This document shows positions 1 through 11,361 of a DNA stretch of 64,000 nucleotides, piece after piece. The notes below the pieces were generated by a model, which made no database searches, was not told the origin of the DNA, and saw only the letters and a program-made list of their open reading frames with translations. The stretch covers positions 825,499 to 889,498 of the forward strand of contig NZ_CH724160.1 in assembly GCF_000153045.1 (NCBI RefSeq), given 5' to 3'. This DNA comes from Synechococcus sp. WH 5701 (GTDB lineage: Bacteria > Cyanobacteriota > Cyanobacteriia > PCC-6307 > Cyanobiaceae). Both the position numbers and the translations under genes were made by a program. Each line of letters starts with the position of its first letter. The first letter of the stretch is position 1.

Positions 1-988
1 CATTGGCCACCGTGATCGCTCCGCTCTGCAACTCGGTCACCTGGCCATCGATGGTCAGCCTGGCCTGGAATGGCTCCTGGGTGGCCAGTTGCTGGGCGCC
101 GGCGAGCACATAGGCCAGGGGCCCGAGCATCGTCTTGAGCTCCCGGGTGGCCCGGTCCACCATCCCCGCTTCGAAGCCGATGCCCGCCAGCAGGATCATC
201 GGCGTGTCATTGCAACGGGCTGCGTCCACCACCCGGGTGTGCCCGGCGAGGATCGTCTCGCAGGCTCCCTCAAGATCGGTGGGAATGGCCAGGGCGGTGG
301 CAAAGGCGTTGGCGGTGCCCCTTGGGATCACCCCCAGGGGGATGCCGGTGTTGATCACGGCCCCCGCCACCGCCGAGACCGTGCCATCGCCACCGCTGGC
401 CAGGATCATCACGCTGCCGCTGTGCGGCTCGGACCTGGCCTGGATCAGGTCCACCAGCTCCCGGGTCTGATCGGCGGGGTCACGATCCGGCCGGGTCACC
501 ACCACGTTCAGCAGCAGCTGAGGTTCGAGCAGGGAGCGGATCAGGGCCAGATCCTGATTGGGTTCCCCCTGGCCGGCCACCGGGTTGAAGATCAGATAGG
601 CGAGCCGGCTGCGGCCCAGGCCCCGCAGGGCGAGGGTGGCCGTGGCTTCGTTCAGGGCCAGGGGTATGCCGGCCAGCGCGCAGGTCCGCAGCAGCAGGCG
701 CAGGTCGGGGGTGGTGGCCAGGGTGGTGGCGGGATCCACGAAGAACAGCACGGCGCCCACCGCCCCGGCCAGGACCCGCTCCGCGATCTGGATGTCGCCG
801 CCGGCGGCCAGCGTCGCCAGTGGGCTCACCTTCAGGCCTGAGGAGCGCTGATCCTCAGCCAGGGCCAGGACGAGCTCCGCCGGAGCGAGCAGGGGGAACC
901 CTTCCAGCAGCACCTGGTGCTGCTCCAGCCAGCCCAGAAGTCGTTCGTTACTGCCCGCGCTGGCCAGAAGGGCGATGGCAGCAGTCAT
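1..988 (-). CDS. Methylglyoxal-synthase-like domain fused to YegS/diacylglycerol-kinase-type lipid kinase, 3' end cut by window
   Basis: The frame is open on the minus strand from ATG at 988 to the window edge. The first ~120 residues resemble methylglyoxal synthase (GGD with Asp65, then FFVDP and NEATA motifs). The expected N-terminal HDxxK motif is not evident, so methylglyoxal synthesis is uncertain. From about residue 128 the protein reads as a lipid kinase: FNPVAGQG, then the nucleotide-binding GGDGT motif (Asp201), PRGTANAFA and a GIGFEA stretch. This family phosphorylates diacylglycerol or related lipids at the membrane. A GGAGG Shine-Dalgarno lies 10-16 nt before the ATG and overlaps the end of the upstream helicase gene, so the two are probably co-transcribed. 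The C-terminus lies outside the window. Confidence 0.8.
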   Translation of the reverse strand, partial: MTAAIALLASAGSNERLLGWLEQHQVLLEGFPLLAPAELVLALAEDQRSSGLKVSPLATLAAGGDIQIAERVLAGAVGAVLFFVDPATTLATTPDLRLLLRTCALAGIPLALNEATATLALRGLGRSRLAYLIFNPVAGQGEPNQDLALIRSLLEPQLLLNVVVTRPDRDPADQTRELVDLIQARSEPHSGSVMILASGGDGTVSAVAGAVINTGIPLGVIPRGTANAFATALAIPTDLEGACETILAGHTRVVDAARCNDTPMILLAGIGFEAGMVDRATRELKTMLGPLAYVLAGAQQLATQEPFQARLTIDGQVTELQSGAITVAN

Positions 989-995
989 CGCCGGA

Positions 996-3900
996 TCACT
1001 CCTCCAGGGCCACCAGGTCGCGCAGCTGGCCGGGATCGAGGCCTCCGAGCCACTCCTCACCGCTGCCGACGATGTCTTCGGCCAGGCGGGCCTTTTCGCG
1101 GATCATGCGGTCGATCTTCTCCTCCACCGAGCCGCTGGTGATGAACTTGTGCACCATCACCCGGTTGGTCTGGCCGATGCGGTAGGCCCGGTCGGTGGCC
1201 TGGTTCTCCACCGCCGGATTCCACCAGCGGTCGATGTGGAACACATGACTGGCCCGGGTGAGGTTGAGCCCCACGCCGCCTGCCTTGAGCGAGAGCAGGA
1301 ACAGCTGTGGTCCCCGGGGGTCGTCCTGGAAGCGATCCACCATCGCCTGACGCTCCCCCTTGCTGGTACTGCCATAGAGAAAGGGCACCTCCTGGTGGAA
1401 GCGCTGCTGCAGGTGGGTCTGGAGCAGGTGGCCCCATTCGGCGAACTGGGTAAACAGGAGGGCCCGATCGCCGGCCGCGATCACCTCCTCGACGATTTCC
1501 TCGAGCCGCTGCAACTTGGCCGAGCGGGCGCTGAAGCCGGCCCCCACCTCCCCTTCCTTGAGCATCAGGGCCGGGTGGTTGCAGACCTGCTTGAGCTTGG
1601 TGAGCAGCCCCAGCACCTGGCCGTGCTTCTGGCCCACGGGTGCCCGCGCGATCGCATCGAGGGTGTCCTCCACGGTGCGGCGGTAGAGCTTGACCTGCTC
1701 GGGTGAGAGTCCAACCCACTCCTTCAGTTCCACCTTCTCGGGCAGGTCGGAGATGATCGAGCGGTCAGTCTTGAGGCGCCGCAGGATGAACGGGCCGACG
1801 CGGGCCTTGAGGTCGCGCACCGAGGCCATGTCGCCATAGCGCTCGATCGGCAGGCGGTAGCGCTGGCGGAAGAACTCCTCCTCCCCAAGCACCTTCGGAT
1901 TGAGGAAGTCCATCAGGGCCCAGAGCTCACTGACCCGGTTCTCCACCGGGGTGCCGGTGAGTGCGATACGGAAGCGGCTCTGCTTGAGCGGGCGTGCCAG
2001 ATCGCGGGCTGCCTGCGACTGGCGCGCTGAGGAATTCTTGATCGCCTGGGCCTCATCAATCACCACCCCCTGCCAGTCGAGGCTGCTCAGTAACTCGCTG
2101 TCGCGCTGCAGCAGGCCGTAGCTGGTGAGCACCAGATCCATCCCCTCCAGCTTCTTCTTCAGGGCGGCGGGGGTGGAGGGCCGCCGGGGGCCGTAGTGCT
2201 CCACCACGTTCAGTTCCGGCGTGAAGGCCTTCGCTTCCCGCAGCCAGTTGGTGAGCACCGAGGTGGGGGCCACCAGCAGTACGGGACGCTTCAGTTCCTG
2301 CTCCGCCTTGAGGTGCTGCAGGAAGGCCAGCAGCTGGATTGTCTTGCCCAGGCCCATGTCGTCGGCCAGGCAGGCCCCCTGATCGAAGCGGTGCAGGAAG
2401 GCCAGCCAGCCCAGGCCGCGCTCCTGGTAGGGCCGCAGCTGGCCGGCGAAGCCCTCGGGGGCCGGCAGGGGATCGGGGGCCTTCTGCTGGTGGTACTGCT
2501 CCAGCACCGCCTTCAGCCTCGGGCCGGCTGTGAAGCGGTGCACCGGCAGCCGCTGCAGGGTCTCCCCCTCGTTGCCGGTCAGGCGCAGGGCGTCATCGAG
2601 GCTGAGGACCGGATCGAGGGCGCAGAACTTCTCGGCATTGCGCAGATCACCCGGACGCAGCTCGATCCAGGCCCCCTTGTGCTGCACCAGCGGGCTGCGC
2701 TTGCCCGCCAGCCGCTCCAGGTCCCGCAGGGTGAGCGTGACGCCGCCGATCATCAGCTCCCAGCTCCACTGCAGGCTTTCACCGAGGCTGAAGCCGCGGG
2801 AGCGCTCGGGCAGATCGGCCTCGATCGAGAGGCCGAGCCGGCTGGCCAGGCCACCGCTGAGGCTGGGGGGCAGGACCACGCCGACGCCCACATCACGCAG
2901 CTTCAGCGCGGCGGTGCGCACCAGCACGAAGGCTTCGGCCGGGGTGAGAGCCATCCGCTCCGGTGTGGCGGTGTCGAGACCCCTCTCGATCGGCTCGAAC
3001 ACCTGCAGGGCTCTCCCGAGGCCTTCCAGCAGCAGTTCACCGGGTTGCTGGAGTTCGGTTTCACCCAGCTGCAGGCAGCCGGCCCCGGCGGCCCAGACCC
3101 CGGCTGCGGGCAGCAGCAGACTGGGATCGGCCTCGGCCTGGAGGCTGAAGCGCAGGGGCCAGAGATCTTCCCCCTCATCGGGTGTGTCGAGCTCAAGACA
3201 GGCCCGGGCCGGCTCGACCCGGCCAGCCACCGCTTCGCGCCAGTGGTGAGTGGCCACCTGCAGGCGTTCGCAGTCGTCGTCCCCGAGATCGAGGCGGCCG
3301 TCACCGGGGCCGAGGGCCCGCTGCCAGGCCGCCAGCAGCGGATCCAGCCCCTCTTCGCTGGGGGTGAAGCCCGCACGCATGCGTGCATCCACCAGGTGCG
3401 TGAGGATCGAGGCCAGCCGCCGACGCCCGGATCCCGGCCGCCAGCACGCCATCGCGACGCCGGCCTCCCCCTGGCCGGGCTCCAGGGCCGCCACCGCCAC
3501 CTGGGGCAGACGCGAGGCCAGATCCTCCAGGCGGCGCCGGTCGTCTTCGCGGTTGATCAACGGCAGCCAGCGGGCGCGGCCCCCCTCCACCTGGGGCAGC
3601 AGCCGGCCCCGGGCCAGCAGGCTCAGCGACCAGCGCTGCAGATGGCTCCACCAGCGCAGGTCATCGGCCAGGTCGGGATGGTCGCCTGAGAGGGGCAGGC
3701 GCCCAAGCCAGAGGGTGGCGGCGCCGGGCTCCAGCCACCAGCCCTCCACCCGCCAGGGCCACCACTCCACGGATTTCGGGATCGGCTCGCCCGCCTGCAG
3801 GGGCAGGCCGCTCCAGCTGCTGGTGTCGCTTTTCTTTTTCCCCCTGGCCCCCTGGCGGCGGCTGGGCAGGCAGAGGGTGGCTCCGGCCGGGCGGAAATCC

Positions 3901-4109
3901 TCCGTCCAGAGGTCGGCCTCCTCAAGCCAGGCGCCGAGGTCGTCCTGGTCGAGGCTGAGGGGGTGCTGGGGCGCCTCGCTGGCCGGTGTCTGGGGTTCCG
4001 CCACCCGCCAGGTGTCGGCCCAGAGCAGCAAGCCCGGCCGGTAGCCGCCTCCCAGGGCGGGCACGGCGGCGGTGTCGGCCGACAGCCAGGTGGCGTGCAG
4101 CAGGCTCAT
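996..4109 (-). CDS. SNF2/RapA-family DEAD/DEAH-box helicase
   Basis: A 1037-residue SNF2-type ATPase that probably remodels protein-nucleic-acid complexes, as HepA/RapA does on RNA polymerase. The N-terminal half (about 1-550) is the poorly conserved bacterial SNF2-associated region. The motor follows: Walker A MGLGKT with Lys589, Walker B DEAQ with Asp685-Glu686, motif III LTGTP, and the helicase-C motifs LLFTQF, GGVGLNL and ATDRAYRIGQ. Length and all motifs fit an intact enzyme. The lipid kinase gene starts 8 nt beyond its stop on the same strand. No strong ribosome site precedes the ATG, but no closer start looks better. Confidence 0.93.
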   Translation of the reverse strand: MSLLHATWLSADTAAVPALGGGYRPGLLLWADTWRVAEPQTPASEAPQHPLSLDQDDLGAWLEEADLWTEDFRPAGATLCLPSRRQGARGKKKSDTSSWSGLPLQAGEPIPKSVEWWPWRVEGWWLEPGAATLWLGRLPLSGDHPDLADDLRWWSHLQRWSLSLLARGRLLPQVEGGRARWLPLINREDDRRRLEDLASRLPQVAVAALEPGQGEAGVAMACWRPGSGRRRLASILTHLVDARMRAGFTPSEEGLDPLLAAWQRALGPGDGRLDLGDDDCERLQVATHHWREAVAGRVEPARACLELDTPDEGEDLWPLRFSLQAEADPSLLLPAAGVWAAGAGCLQLGETELQQPGELLLEGLGRALQVFEPIERGLDTATPERMALTPAEAFVLVRTAALKLRDVGVGVVLPPSLSGGLASRLGLSIEADLPERSRGFSLGESLQWSWELMIGGVTLTLRDLERLAGKRSPLVQHKGAWIELRPGDLRNAEKFCALDPVLSLDDALRLTGNEGETLQRLPVHRFTAGPRLKAVLEQYHQQKAPDPLPAPEGFAGQLRPYQERGLGWLAFLHRFDQGACLADDMGLGKTIQLLAFLQHLKAEQELKRPVLLVAPTSVLTNWLREAKAFTPELNVVEHYGPRRPSTPAALKKKLEGMDLVLTSYGLLQRDSELLSSLDWQGVVIDEAQAIKNSSARQSQAARDLARPLKQSRFRIALTGTPVENRVSELWALMDFLNPKVLGEEEFFRQRYRLPIERYGDMASVRDLKARVGPFILRRLKTDRSIISDLPEKVELKEWVGLSPEQVKLYRRTVEDTLDAIARAPVGQKHGQVLGLLTKLKQVCNHPALMLKEGEVGAGFSARSAKLQRLEEIVEEVIAAGDRALLFTQFAEWGHLLQTHLQQRFHQEVPFLYGSTSKGERQAMVDRFQDDPRGPQLFLLSLKAGGVGLNLTRASHVFHIDRWWNPAVENQATDRAYRIGQTNRVMVHKFITSGSVEEKIDRMIREKARLAEDIVGSGEEWLGGLDPGQLRDLVALEE

Positions 4110-4256
4110 GGCCGCTGGGCCCGCTCAGACCAGGTGTGGCGTCGCATCGTGAACACCGGCAGCAACCACGGACATTGACCACGGACATCGCCTCGGCTCG
4201 CGTGAGCGGAGTGACTCCCAGGGCACTCTGCCGGATGGCGCGCCCCCAGGCTGCAG

Positions 4257-4721
4257 CTAGGGCCTCAGGGGCGGCAGCCAGCGCTGCAGGGCCTGAAGCA
4301 TCAGGGCACTGCCCGCCAGCGGCAGCCAGAGAGGCAGCCAGACCAGCAGCAGCTCGAGCGCCAGCCCCGGCAGCAAGCGCAGCCCCCCCTGACCCAGGAG
4401 CTCCCCGACGGCTGGCAGCTCGGGGCTGGTGCCCAGACTGCGGATGCCGCAGACCGCCCCCACCAGGCCTGCCTGCAGGTGGCTGTCGTCGGGATCGACC
4501 CGCTGCAGGTGGAAGGCCAGCAGGCCGTAAAAGAAGCCGCAACCCCCCGCCCGCAGGGCCGGCCTCAGCCCCAGCACCAGGGCCAGGGTCAGGGCGGTGG
4601 CGCCCGCCAGCAGCGCCCAGGCGATCGACTGCAGCCGCAACTGGGCGCGGTGGTCGGTTGGGGCCGTCAGGGCGGGCACGGGGACAGCGCGGATCGGGAG
4701 GGGGCTGTGCTGGGCGATCAT
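4257..4721 (-). CDS. Small membrane protein of unknown function
   Basis: A 154-residue protein with a hydrophobic segment near residues 35-55 (LLAGATALTLALVLGL) and another towards the C-terminus (LELLLVWLPLWLPLAGSAL), separated by a short polar loop. ATG 4721 is chosen because GGAGAGG lies just upstream. A longer reading would run into the antisense of alaS. It is divergent from alaS with only 33 bp between start codons, so its promoter must lie partly inside alaS coding sequence. I do not recognise a family. Restriction to cyanobacteria is a guess. Confidence 0.7.
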   Translation of the reverse strand: MIAQHSPLPIRAVPVPALTAPTDHRAQLRLQSIAWALLAGATALTLALVLGLRPALRAGGCGFFYGLLAFHLQRVDPDDSHLQAGLVGAVCGIRSLGTSPELPAVGELLGQGGLRLLPGLALELLLVWLPLWLPLAGSALMLQALQRWLPPLRP

Positions 4722-4754
4722 GCCCTCTCCAGGGTTGATCTGCCGCGTCCGGCC

Positions 4755-7445
<2,691 letters not shown>

Positions 7446-7466
7446 TTGCGAATGATCGGGATTCAT

Positions 7467-7480
7467 GTAGCCCCAGCTAC
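7467..7480. promoter_or_regulatory. NtcA-type palindrome GTA-N8-TAC
   Basis: The sequence GTAGCCCCAGCTAC matches the NtcA consensus GTA-N8-TAC and is itself a 5-bp inverted repeat. It sits 70 bp before the glutaminase ATG. A TGAGAT hexamer 22 bp downstream is at the usual distance for an NtcA-activated -10 element, although it lacks the TA of the TAN3T consensus. A few such palindromes are expected by chance in a window of this size, so position and gene context carry the weight. Confidence 0.45.
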
Positions 7481-7502
7481 AGACCGACTGCTTCGCTGGG
7501 AT

Positions 7503-7551
7503 TGAGATCAGGCCTATCCGGCCTTCCATGCCCCGCTGGATCCTGATCTCA
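7503..7551 (+). promoter_or_regulatory. Inverted repeat covering the glutaminase start, with an 8-codon upstream ORF
   Basis: TGAGATCAGG (7503-7512) is repeated as its exact reverse complement CCTGATCTCA (7542-7551), whose last base is the A of the glutaminase ATG. Internal ATCC/GGAT pairing could extend the stem. An ATG at 7528 opens an 8-codon reading frame (MPRWILIS) whose TGA overlaps the glutaminase ATG as ATGA. No Shine-Dalgarno precedes the main ATG. This could be translational control or coupling, or a DNA operator. If transcription starts just downstream of the NtcA-type site, the left arm may not be in the RNA. Confidence 0.4.
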
Positions 7552-9413
7552 TGATCGATACGCCCAGCAGCACTGCCGATGTGATTGAGGGGCTGCTGGC
7601 GGACCTTCATCGGCGGTATTCCCTGCTGGAAGATGGGGCTCCTGCTGACTACATCCCAGAGCTGGCCAAGGCGAATCCCTCGGATTTCGGTATCTCGATC
7701 ACCACGGTGGATGGGCGCGTCTATGAGGTGGGTGATACCCGCAAACCATTCACGATCCAGTCGATCTCCAAGCCGTTCGCCTATGGTCTCGCCCTGAAGT
7801 TGTTCTCGGGCGAGTACCTGGCCACGAAGGTTGGGGTGGAGCCCTCTGGAGATGCCTTCAACGCCATCAGTCTCGATCAGAAGACGGGCCGTCCCCGCAA
7901 TCCGATGATCAACGCGGGGGCGATCGCCACCACAGCGCAGATCTGGAACCACGACCCACATCAGGCTGAAGCCCTGATGCTCGACTTCTTCAGCGAACTG
8001 GCTGGGCGTCGCCTCAGCATCGACCAGGCGGTGTTTCAGTCCGAGCGTGCCACTGGCCACCGCAACCGGGCGATTGGTCACCTGCTGCGTAACTTTGGAA
8101 TCATCGAAGATGATCCGGAAGACTCACTCGACCTCTATTTCAAGCAGTGCTCGATCACCGTCACCTGCCACGACCTGGCGGTGATGGCCGCCACCCTGGC
8201 GTGCCAGGGTCACAACCCCTTCACCGGCGCCCGGCCACTCACGCCTGAGATCACCGTGCGCATGCTGGCCCTGATGGCCACCTGCGGCACTTACGACTTT
8301 GCCGGTCAGTGGCTCTACGACGTGGGCATGCCGGCCAAGAGTGGCGTGGGTGGTGGCGTGCTGGCGGTGGTGCCCGGTCGGCTCGGCATCTCCACCTATT
8401 CACCGCCGCTCGACGTGCTCGGCAACAGTGTGCGCGGCATTGCCGTCTGCAATGAGCTTTCCGACAGCCTCGGCCTCAGTCTTTTCAACCAATATCCCCA
8501 GACCAGTTCCACGATCCGGCGCTCTTATAAAGGCTCCCAGCGCCAGTCGCGGCGTTGGCGTGCGGCGGATCAGGCCAAGTTGCTGCAGGGGCGGCGTGAC
8601 GCGGTCCGGATTGTGCATGCCCAGGGGGTGCTCGATTTCGCTGCGATCGAGAGGCTGCTCTCTGAGCTCAGTGAGATCATGTCTGATGCCTGGATCCTGG
8701 TGCTGGATGTGGCCCACGTCACGGAACTTCCGGAGGAATCCAGGGAACTGTTCCTCAATGAGCTCACGTCTCTGCGGCGCCGGGGAGTGATCGTGCTGAT
8801 GGCCCGGGGCCGCCATCTCAGCCTGCCCCGGACACTCAGTGTGGCCGGGGGGGTGGAGGAGATGCCCCAGTTCGACCAGCTGGATCAGGCCCTGGAATGC
8901 GCCGAAGATCTGCTGCTGGAGTCAAGAAAAGACGAAGATCCGGATCCTCCCTTCAGTACGGAGATCGATCAGACGCTCGGCTTTCTGGGCATGTTGCAAC
9001 CCACCCACCGCCAGACCCTGGCCGATCTGATGCAATGCCGCAACTTCGCCAAAGGGGAGCATGTGGTCAAGAAGGGCGATCCGGGCCATGAGCTTTTTCT
9101 GGTGCGGGAGGGTCGTTTCACCATCACCGTCGAACTGCGCGGAAGTGACGGGCAGACCTATGCCTCCCGCCTGGCCACCTTCGAACCCGGCATGTGCTTC
9201 GGGGAGATTGCCTTCCTCTCCGGTACACCCCGAACAGCCAACGTGACAGCGGATCTCGACGGCAGCTGCTGGGTGCTGGAGCGCCACGATTTCGATAACC
9301 TGCGCCAGTGGGAGCCCGATGCCGTCACGGAGCTGCTGTTGGCCCTCACCCGTGATCTGGGGACCAAGCTCGCCCTCACCAGCTATCAGCTCACCTTGAT
9401 GGAACATCTGTGA
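7551..9413 (+). CDS. glsA: Glutaminase with C-terminal STAS and cyclic-nucleotide-binding domains
   Basis: Residues ~1-310 form a serine-dependent glutaminase (glutamine to glutamate plus ammonia) of the beta-lactamase-like fold. The catalytic SxxK is Ser71-Ile-Ser-Lys74, followed by conserved NPMINAGAI and KSGVGGG stretches. Residues ~343-445 read as a STAS domain (VLDVAHVTELPEES). Residues ~475-600 form a cNMP-binding domain with FGEIAFLSGTPRTANV; Arg561 is at the phosphate-binding position. Ordinary glutaminases are about 310 residues, so this is a three-domain fusion, probably allosterically controlled. The next gene, an adenylate cyclase, starts 13 bp downstream, which suggests cAMP as the ligand. 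The GTA-N8-TAC site upstream suggests nitrogen control. Confidence 0.93.
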   Translation: MIDTPSSTADVIEGLLADLHRRYSLLEDGAPADYIPELAKANPSDFGISITTVDGRVYEVGDTRKPFTIQSISKPFAYGLALKLFSGEYLATKVGVEPSGDAFNAISLDQKTGRPRNPMINAGAIATTAQIWNHDPHQAEALMLDFFSELAGRRLSIDQAVFQSERATGHRNRAIGHLLRNFGIIEDDPEDSLDLYFKQCSITVTCHDLAVMAATLACQGHNPFTGARPLTPEITVRMLALMATCGTYDFAGQWLYDVGMPAKSGVGGGVLAVVPGRLGISTYSPPLDVLGNSVRGIAVCNELSDSLGLSLFNQYPQTSSTIRRSYKGSQRQSRRWRAADQAKLLQGRRDAVRIVHAQGVLDFAAIERLLSELSEIMSDAWILVLDVAHVTELPEESRELFLNELTSLRRRGVIVLMARGRHLSLPRTLSVAGGVEEMPQFDQLDQALECAEDLLLESRKDEDPDPPFSTEIDQTLGFLGMLQPTHRQTLADLMQCRNFAKGEHVVKKGDPGHELFLVREGRFTITVELRGSDGQTYASRLATFEPGMCFGEIAFLSGTPRTANVTADLDGSCWVLERHDFDNLRQWEPDAVTELLLALTRDLGTKLALTSYQLTLMEHL

Positions 9414-9426
9414 AGCCGTTGCGCCC

Positions 9427-11331
9427 ATGACCTCCCGAGCGATCACCTGGCTGCGGCGCTACGGGGTGTTCGTGGCCTGGGCCGGCGCCTGCGCCCTTGG
9501 CTATGGGCTCTTCCCAGATATCTACGAGCGCTGGCAACTGGATCTCTCCTCCCGTACCCAGGAGCTGCGTGGACCACGCAAACCCCCCTCCGGGGTGGTG
9601 ATCGTGGGCATTGACGACTACAGCCTCGTGCAGGGGCAGAACGCCGACCTCAGCCAGGACCAGGACCTGCGCCGCCTCGCGGCCTGGCCCTGGCCCCGTG
9701 CGATCTACGACCGGGTACTGGATCGCCTCTTCTCGTCCGGTGCCCGGGTGGTGGGCTTCGACCTTCTCTTTGATGCTCCCAGCAGCCACGGCCCCGAGGA
9801 TGACGCCGCCCTGGCCGCGGCCCTGCGCCGCCACAGCGGCAAGGTGGTGCTCGGGGCCCAGGTGTTCGAGAGCCGTGGACGGGTGGGTGGACTCACCCTC
9901 AGTGCCGCCATGCCCTTCCTCAGCGAAGCTGCGGGGCCCCGCAGCTCGGGGCTGCTCAATGGACTGCAGGATCCCGATGGCTACATCCGCCTGCGCCCCA
10001 GCACCTATGCCGAGCAGCTGCGGCAGTCGGGGATGCTGGATGTGCCGGTGGGTCTCTCCAGCCAGCTGATCGCCAAGGGCCGGCTGGCGGAGATCCCTCC
10101 ACCGCCGATCCTCTCCAACTGGCGGCCCCTGGTGGACCCCTATGGCCCGCCCCGCACGATCCCCACGATCCCGATCTGGGAGGTGCTGGAGTCGGGCAGC
10201 TTCGCCCGCCTCAAGGAACAGGGCACCTTCCGCAATCAGGTGGTGCTGATCGGCCCCACCGCCAGCGTGCTCCAGGACATCCACCGAACGGCCTTCGCCG
10301 GCGCCGAGGGCATGCCAGGCGTGGAGATCCACGCTGCCGAGATCGCCAACCGGCTGGAGGGCCGTGCCCTCTACATCCCCCCCACCTCCTGGTACATGGC
10401 CCCCTTGCTGGGGCTGGGGGTGCTGGTTCTGGGTCTGGCCAGCGCCCGGGCGGAGAAGCCGCAGCTGCGCCTTGGAGGCCTGGCGCTGCTGGCCGGAGGC
10501 ATGGTGCTCGTCGGGCTGATCCTGCTGAGCACCAGCGGTGCAGGCATCGGCCTGCTCGGGATCTCCGCTCTCACCTTCGCCACCGGCTTGGTGAGTGCCA
10601 GCGATGCCACGGTGCGGCTGCAGTGGAACCGGCTGCGCCTGCGCCGGATGCTGGAGCGTTATCTCTCACCGGCGGTGGCGGCTCAGATCGCCAGCCAGCC
10701 GGAGGAGGCCGATGAACTGCTTGGGGGCAAGGTGTCGGAGGTGGTGGTGTTCATCTGCGACGTGCGTGGCTTCACCCAGCGCACCACCAAGATGAGCAAG
10801 GAGGGGAAAGCCAGTCAGCTGGTACAACAACTCAATGAATATTTTGCTGTTGTCGTTGATACCCTTCAGCGCAAGGGGGCGATCATCGACAAGTACATGG
10901 GTGATGCTGTTCTGGCCGTCTTCGGGGTGCCCCTGAGCCGGGGAATGGAGGTGGAGGTTCAGTCGGCGCTGGAGGCGATTCTGGAACTTCAGGACCAGAT
11001 GGAGGCCCTCAACCAGCGTTGGGCTGCCCAGGGCAAGGACCCTTGGGAACAGGTGATGATCCTGAGCGGGGGGCCTGTGATCAGCGGCAACATCGGCTGC
11101 GCTTCGCGGATGGATTACACGGTGATCGGTGACACGGTGAACATGGCCAGTCGCCTGGAGGGCGTGGCCAAGCAGTCGGGCCGCGACATCATCCTCAGCC
11201 GTGTTGTGGCGGAGCACGCCAAACCCGAATGGGATCTGGAGCGGGTGGGCGAATTCGAGATCCGCGGCCAGGGGGCCCAGGAGGTGTTCACGATGCGACC
11301 GAGGGAGTTCTACGAGCAGAATCAGGGTTAG
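9427..11331 (+). CDS. CHASE2-domain adenylate cyclase (first copy)
   Basis: A 634-residue class III nucleotide cyclase. An N-terminal membrane segment is followed by an extracytoplasmic CHASE2 sensor (~35-305) and three membrane helices (~321-395). The cytoplasmic catalytic domain spans ~435-610. All key residues are present: metal Asp445 (FICDVRGF) and Asp493 (KYMGDAV), adenine-selecting Lys489 and Thr565 (DYTVIGD), and transition-state Asn572 and Arg576 (VNMASRLE). It should therefore be an active adenylate rather than guanylate cyclase. It lies directly after a cNMP-binding glutaminase and before a FecR-like protein. A second cyclase of the same design is at 18899. Confidence 0.93.
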   Translation: MTSRAITWLRRYGVFVAWAGACALGYGLFPDIYERWQLDLSSRTQELRGPRKPPSGVVIVGIDDYSLVQGQNADLSQDQDLRRLAAWPWPRAIYDRVLDRLFSSGARVVGFDLLFDAPSSHGPEDDAALAAALRRHSGKVVLGAQVFESRGRVGGLTLSAAMPFLSEAAGPRSSGLLNGLQDPDGYIRLRPSTYAEQLRQSGMLDVPVGLSSQLIAKGRLAEIPPPPILSNWRPLVDPYGPPRTIPTIPIWEVLESGSFARLKEQGTFRNQVVLIGPTASVLQDIHRTAFAGAEGMPGVEIHAAEIANRLEGRALYIPPTSWYMAPLLGLGVLVLGLASARAEKPQLRLGGLALLAGGMVLVGLILLSTSGAGIGLLGISALTFATGLVSASDATVRLQWNRLRLRRMLERYLSPAVAAQIASQPEEADELLGGKVSEVVVFICDVRGFTQRTTKMSKEGKASQLVQQLNEYFAVVVDTLQRKGAIIDKYMGDAVLAVFGVPLSRGMEVEVQSALEAILELQDQMEALNQRWAAQGKDPWEQVMILSGGPVISGNIGCASRMDYTVIGDTVNMASRLEGVAKQSGRDIILSRVVAEHAKPEWDLERVGEFEIRGQGAQEVFTMRPREFYEQNQG

Positions 11332-11361
11332 CCTGACCTAGATCGCTTACTTTTAGGCTTC

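Noticed and set aside
89..841. Long plus-strand open frames over 1-4100, also 2196-3689
   Set aside because: They are antisense to the lipid kinase and SNF2 genes, with Gln/His/Gly-rich products typical of GC-rich shadow frames.
4128..4145. 18 bp encoding DQVWRR, like the C-terminus of Ndk, in the gap upstream of the SNF2 gene
   Set aside because: Only 16 of 18 bases match the ndk end and flanks do not; many such matches are expected by chance within 64 kb.
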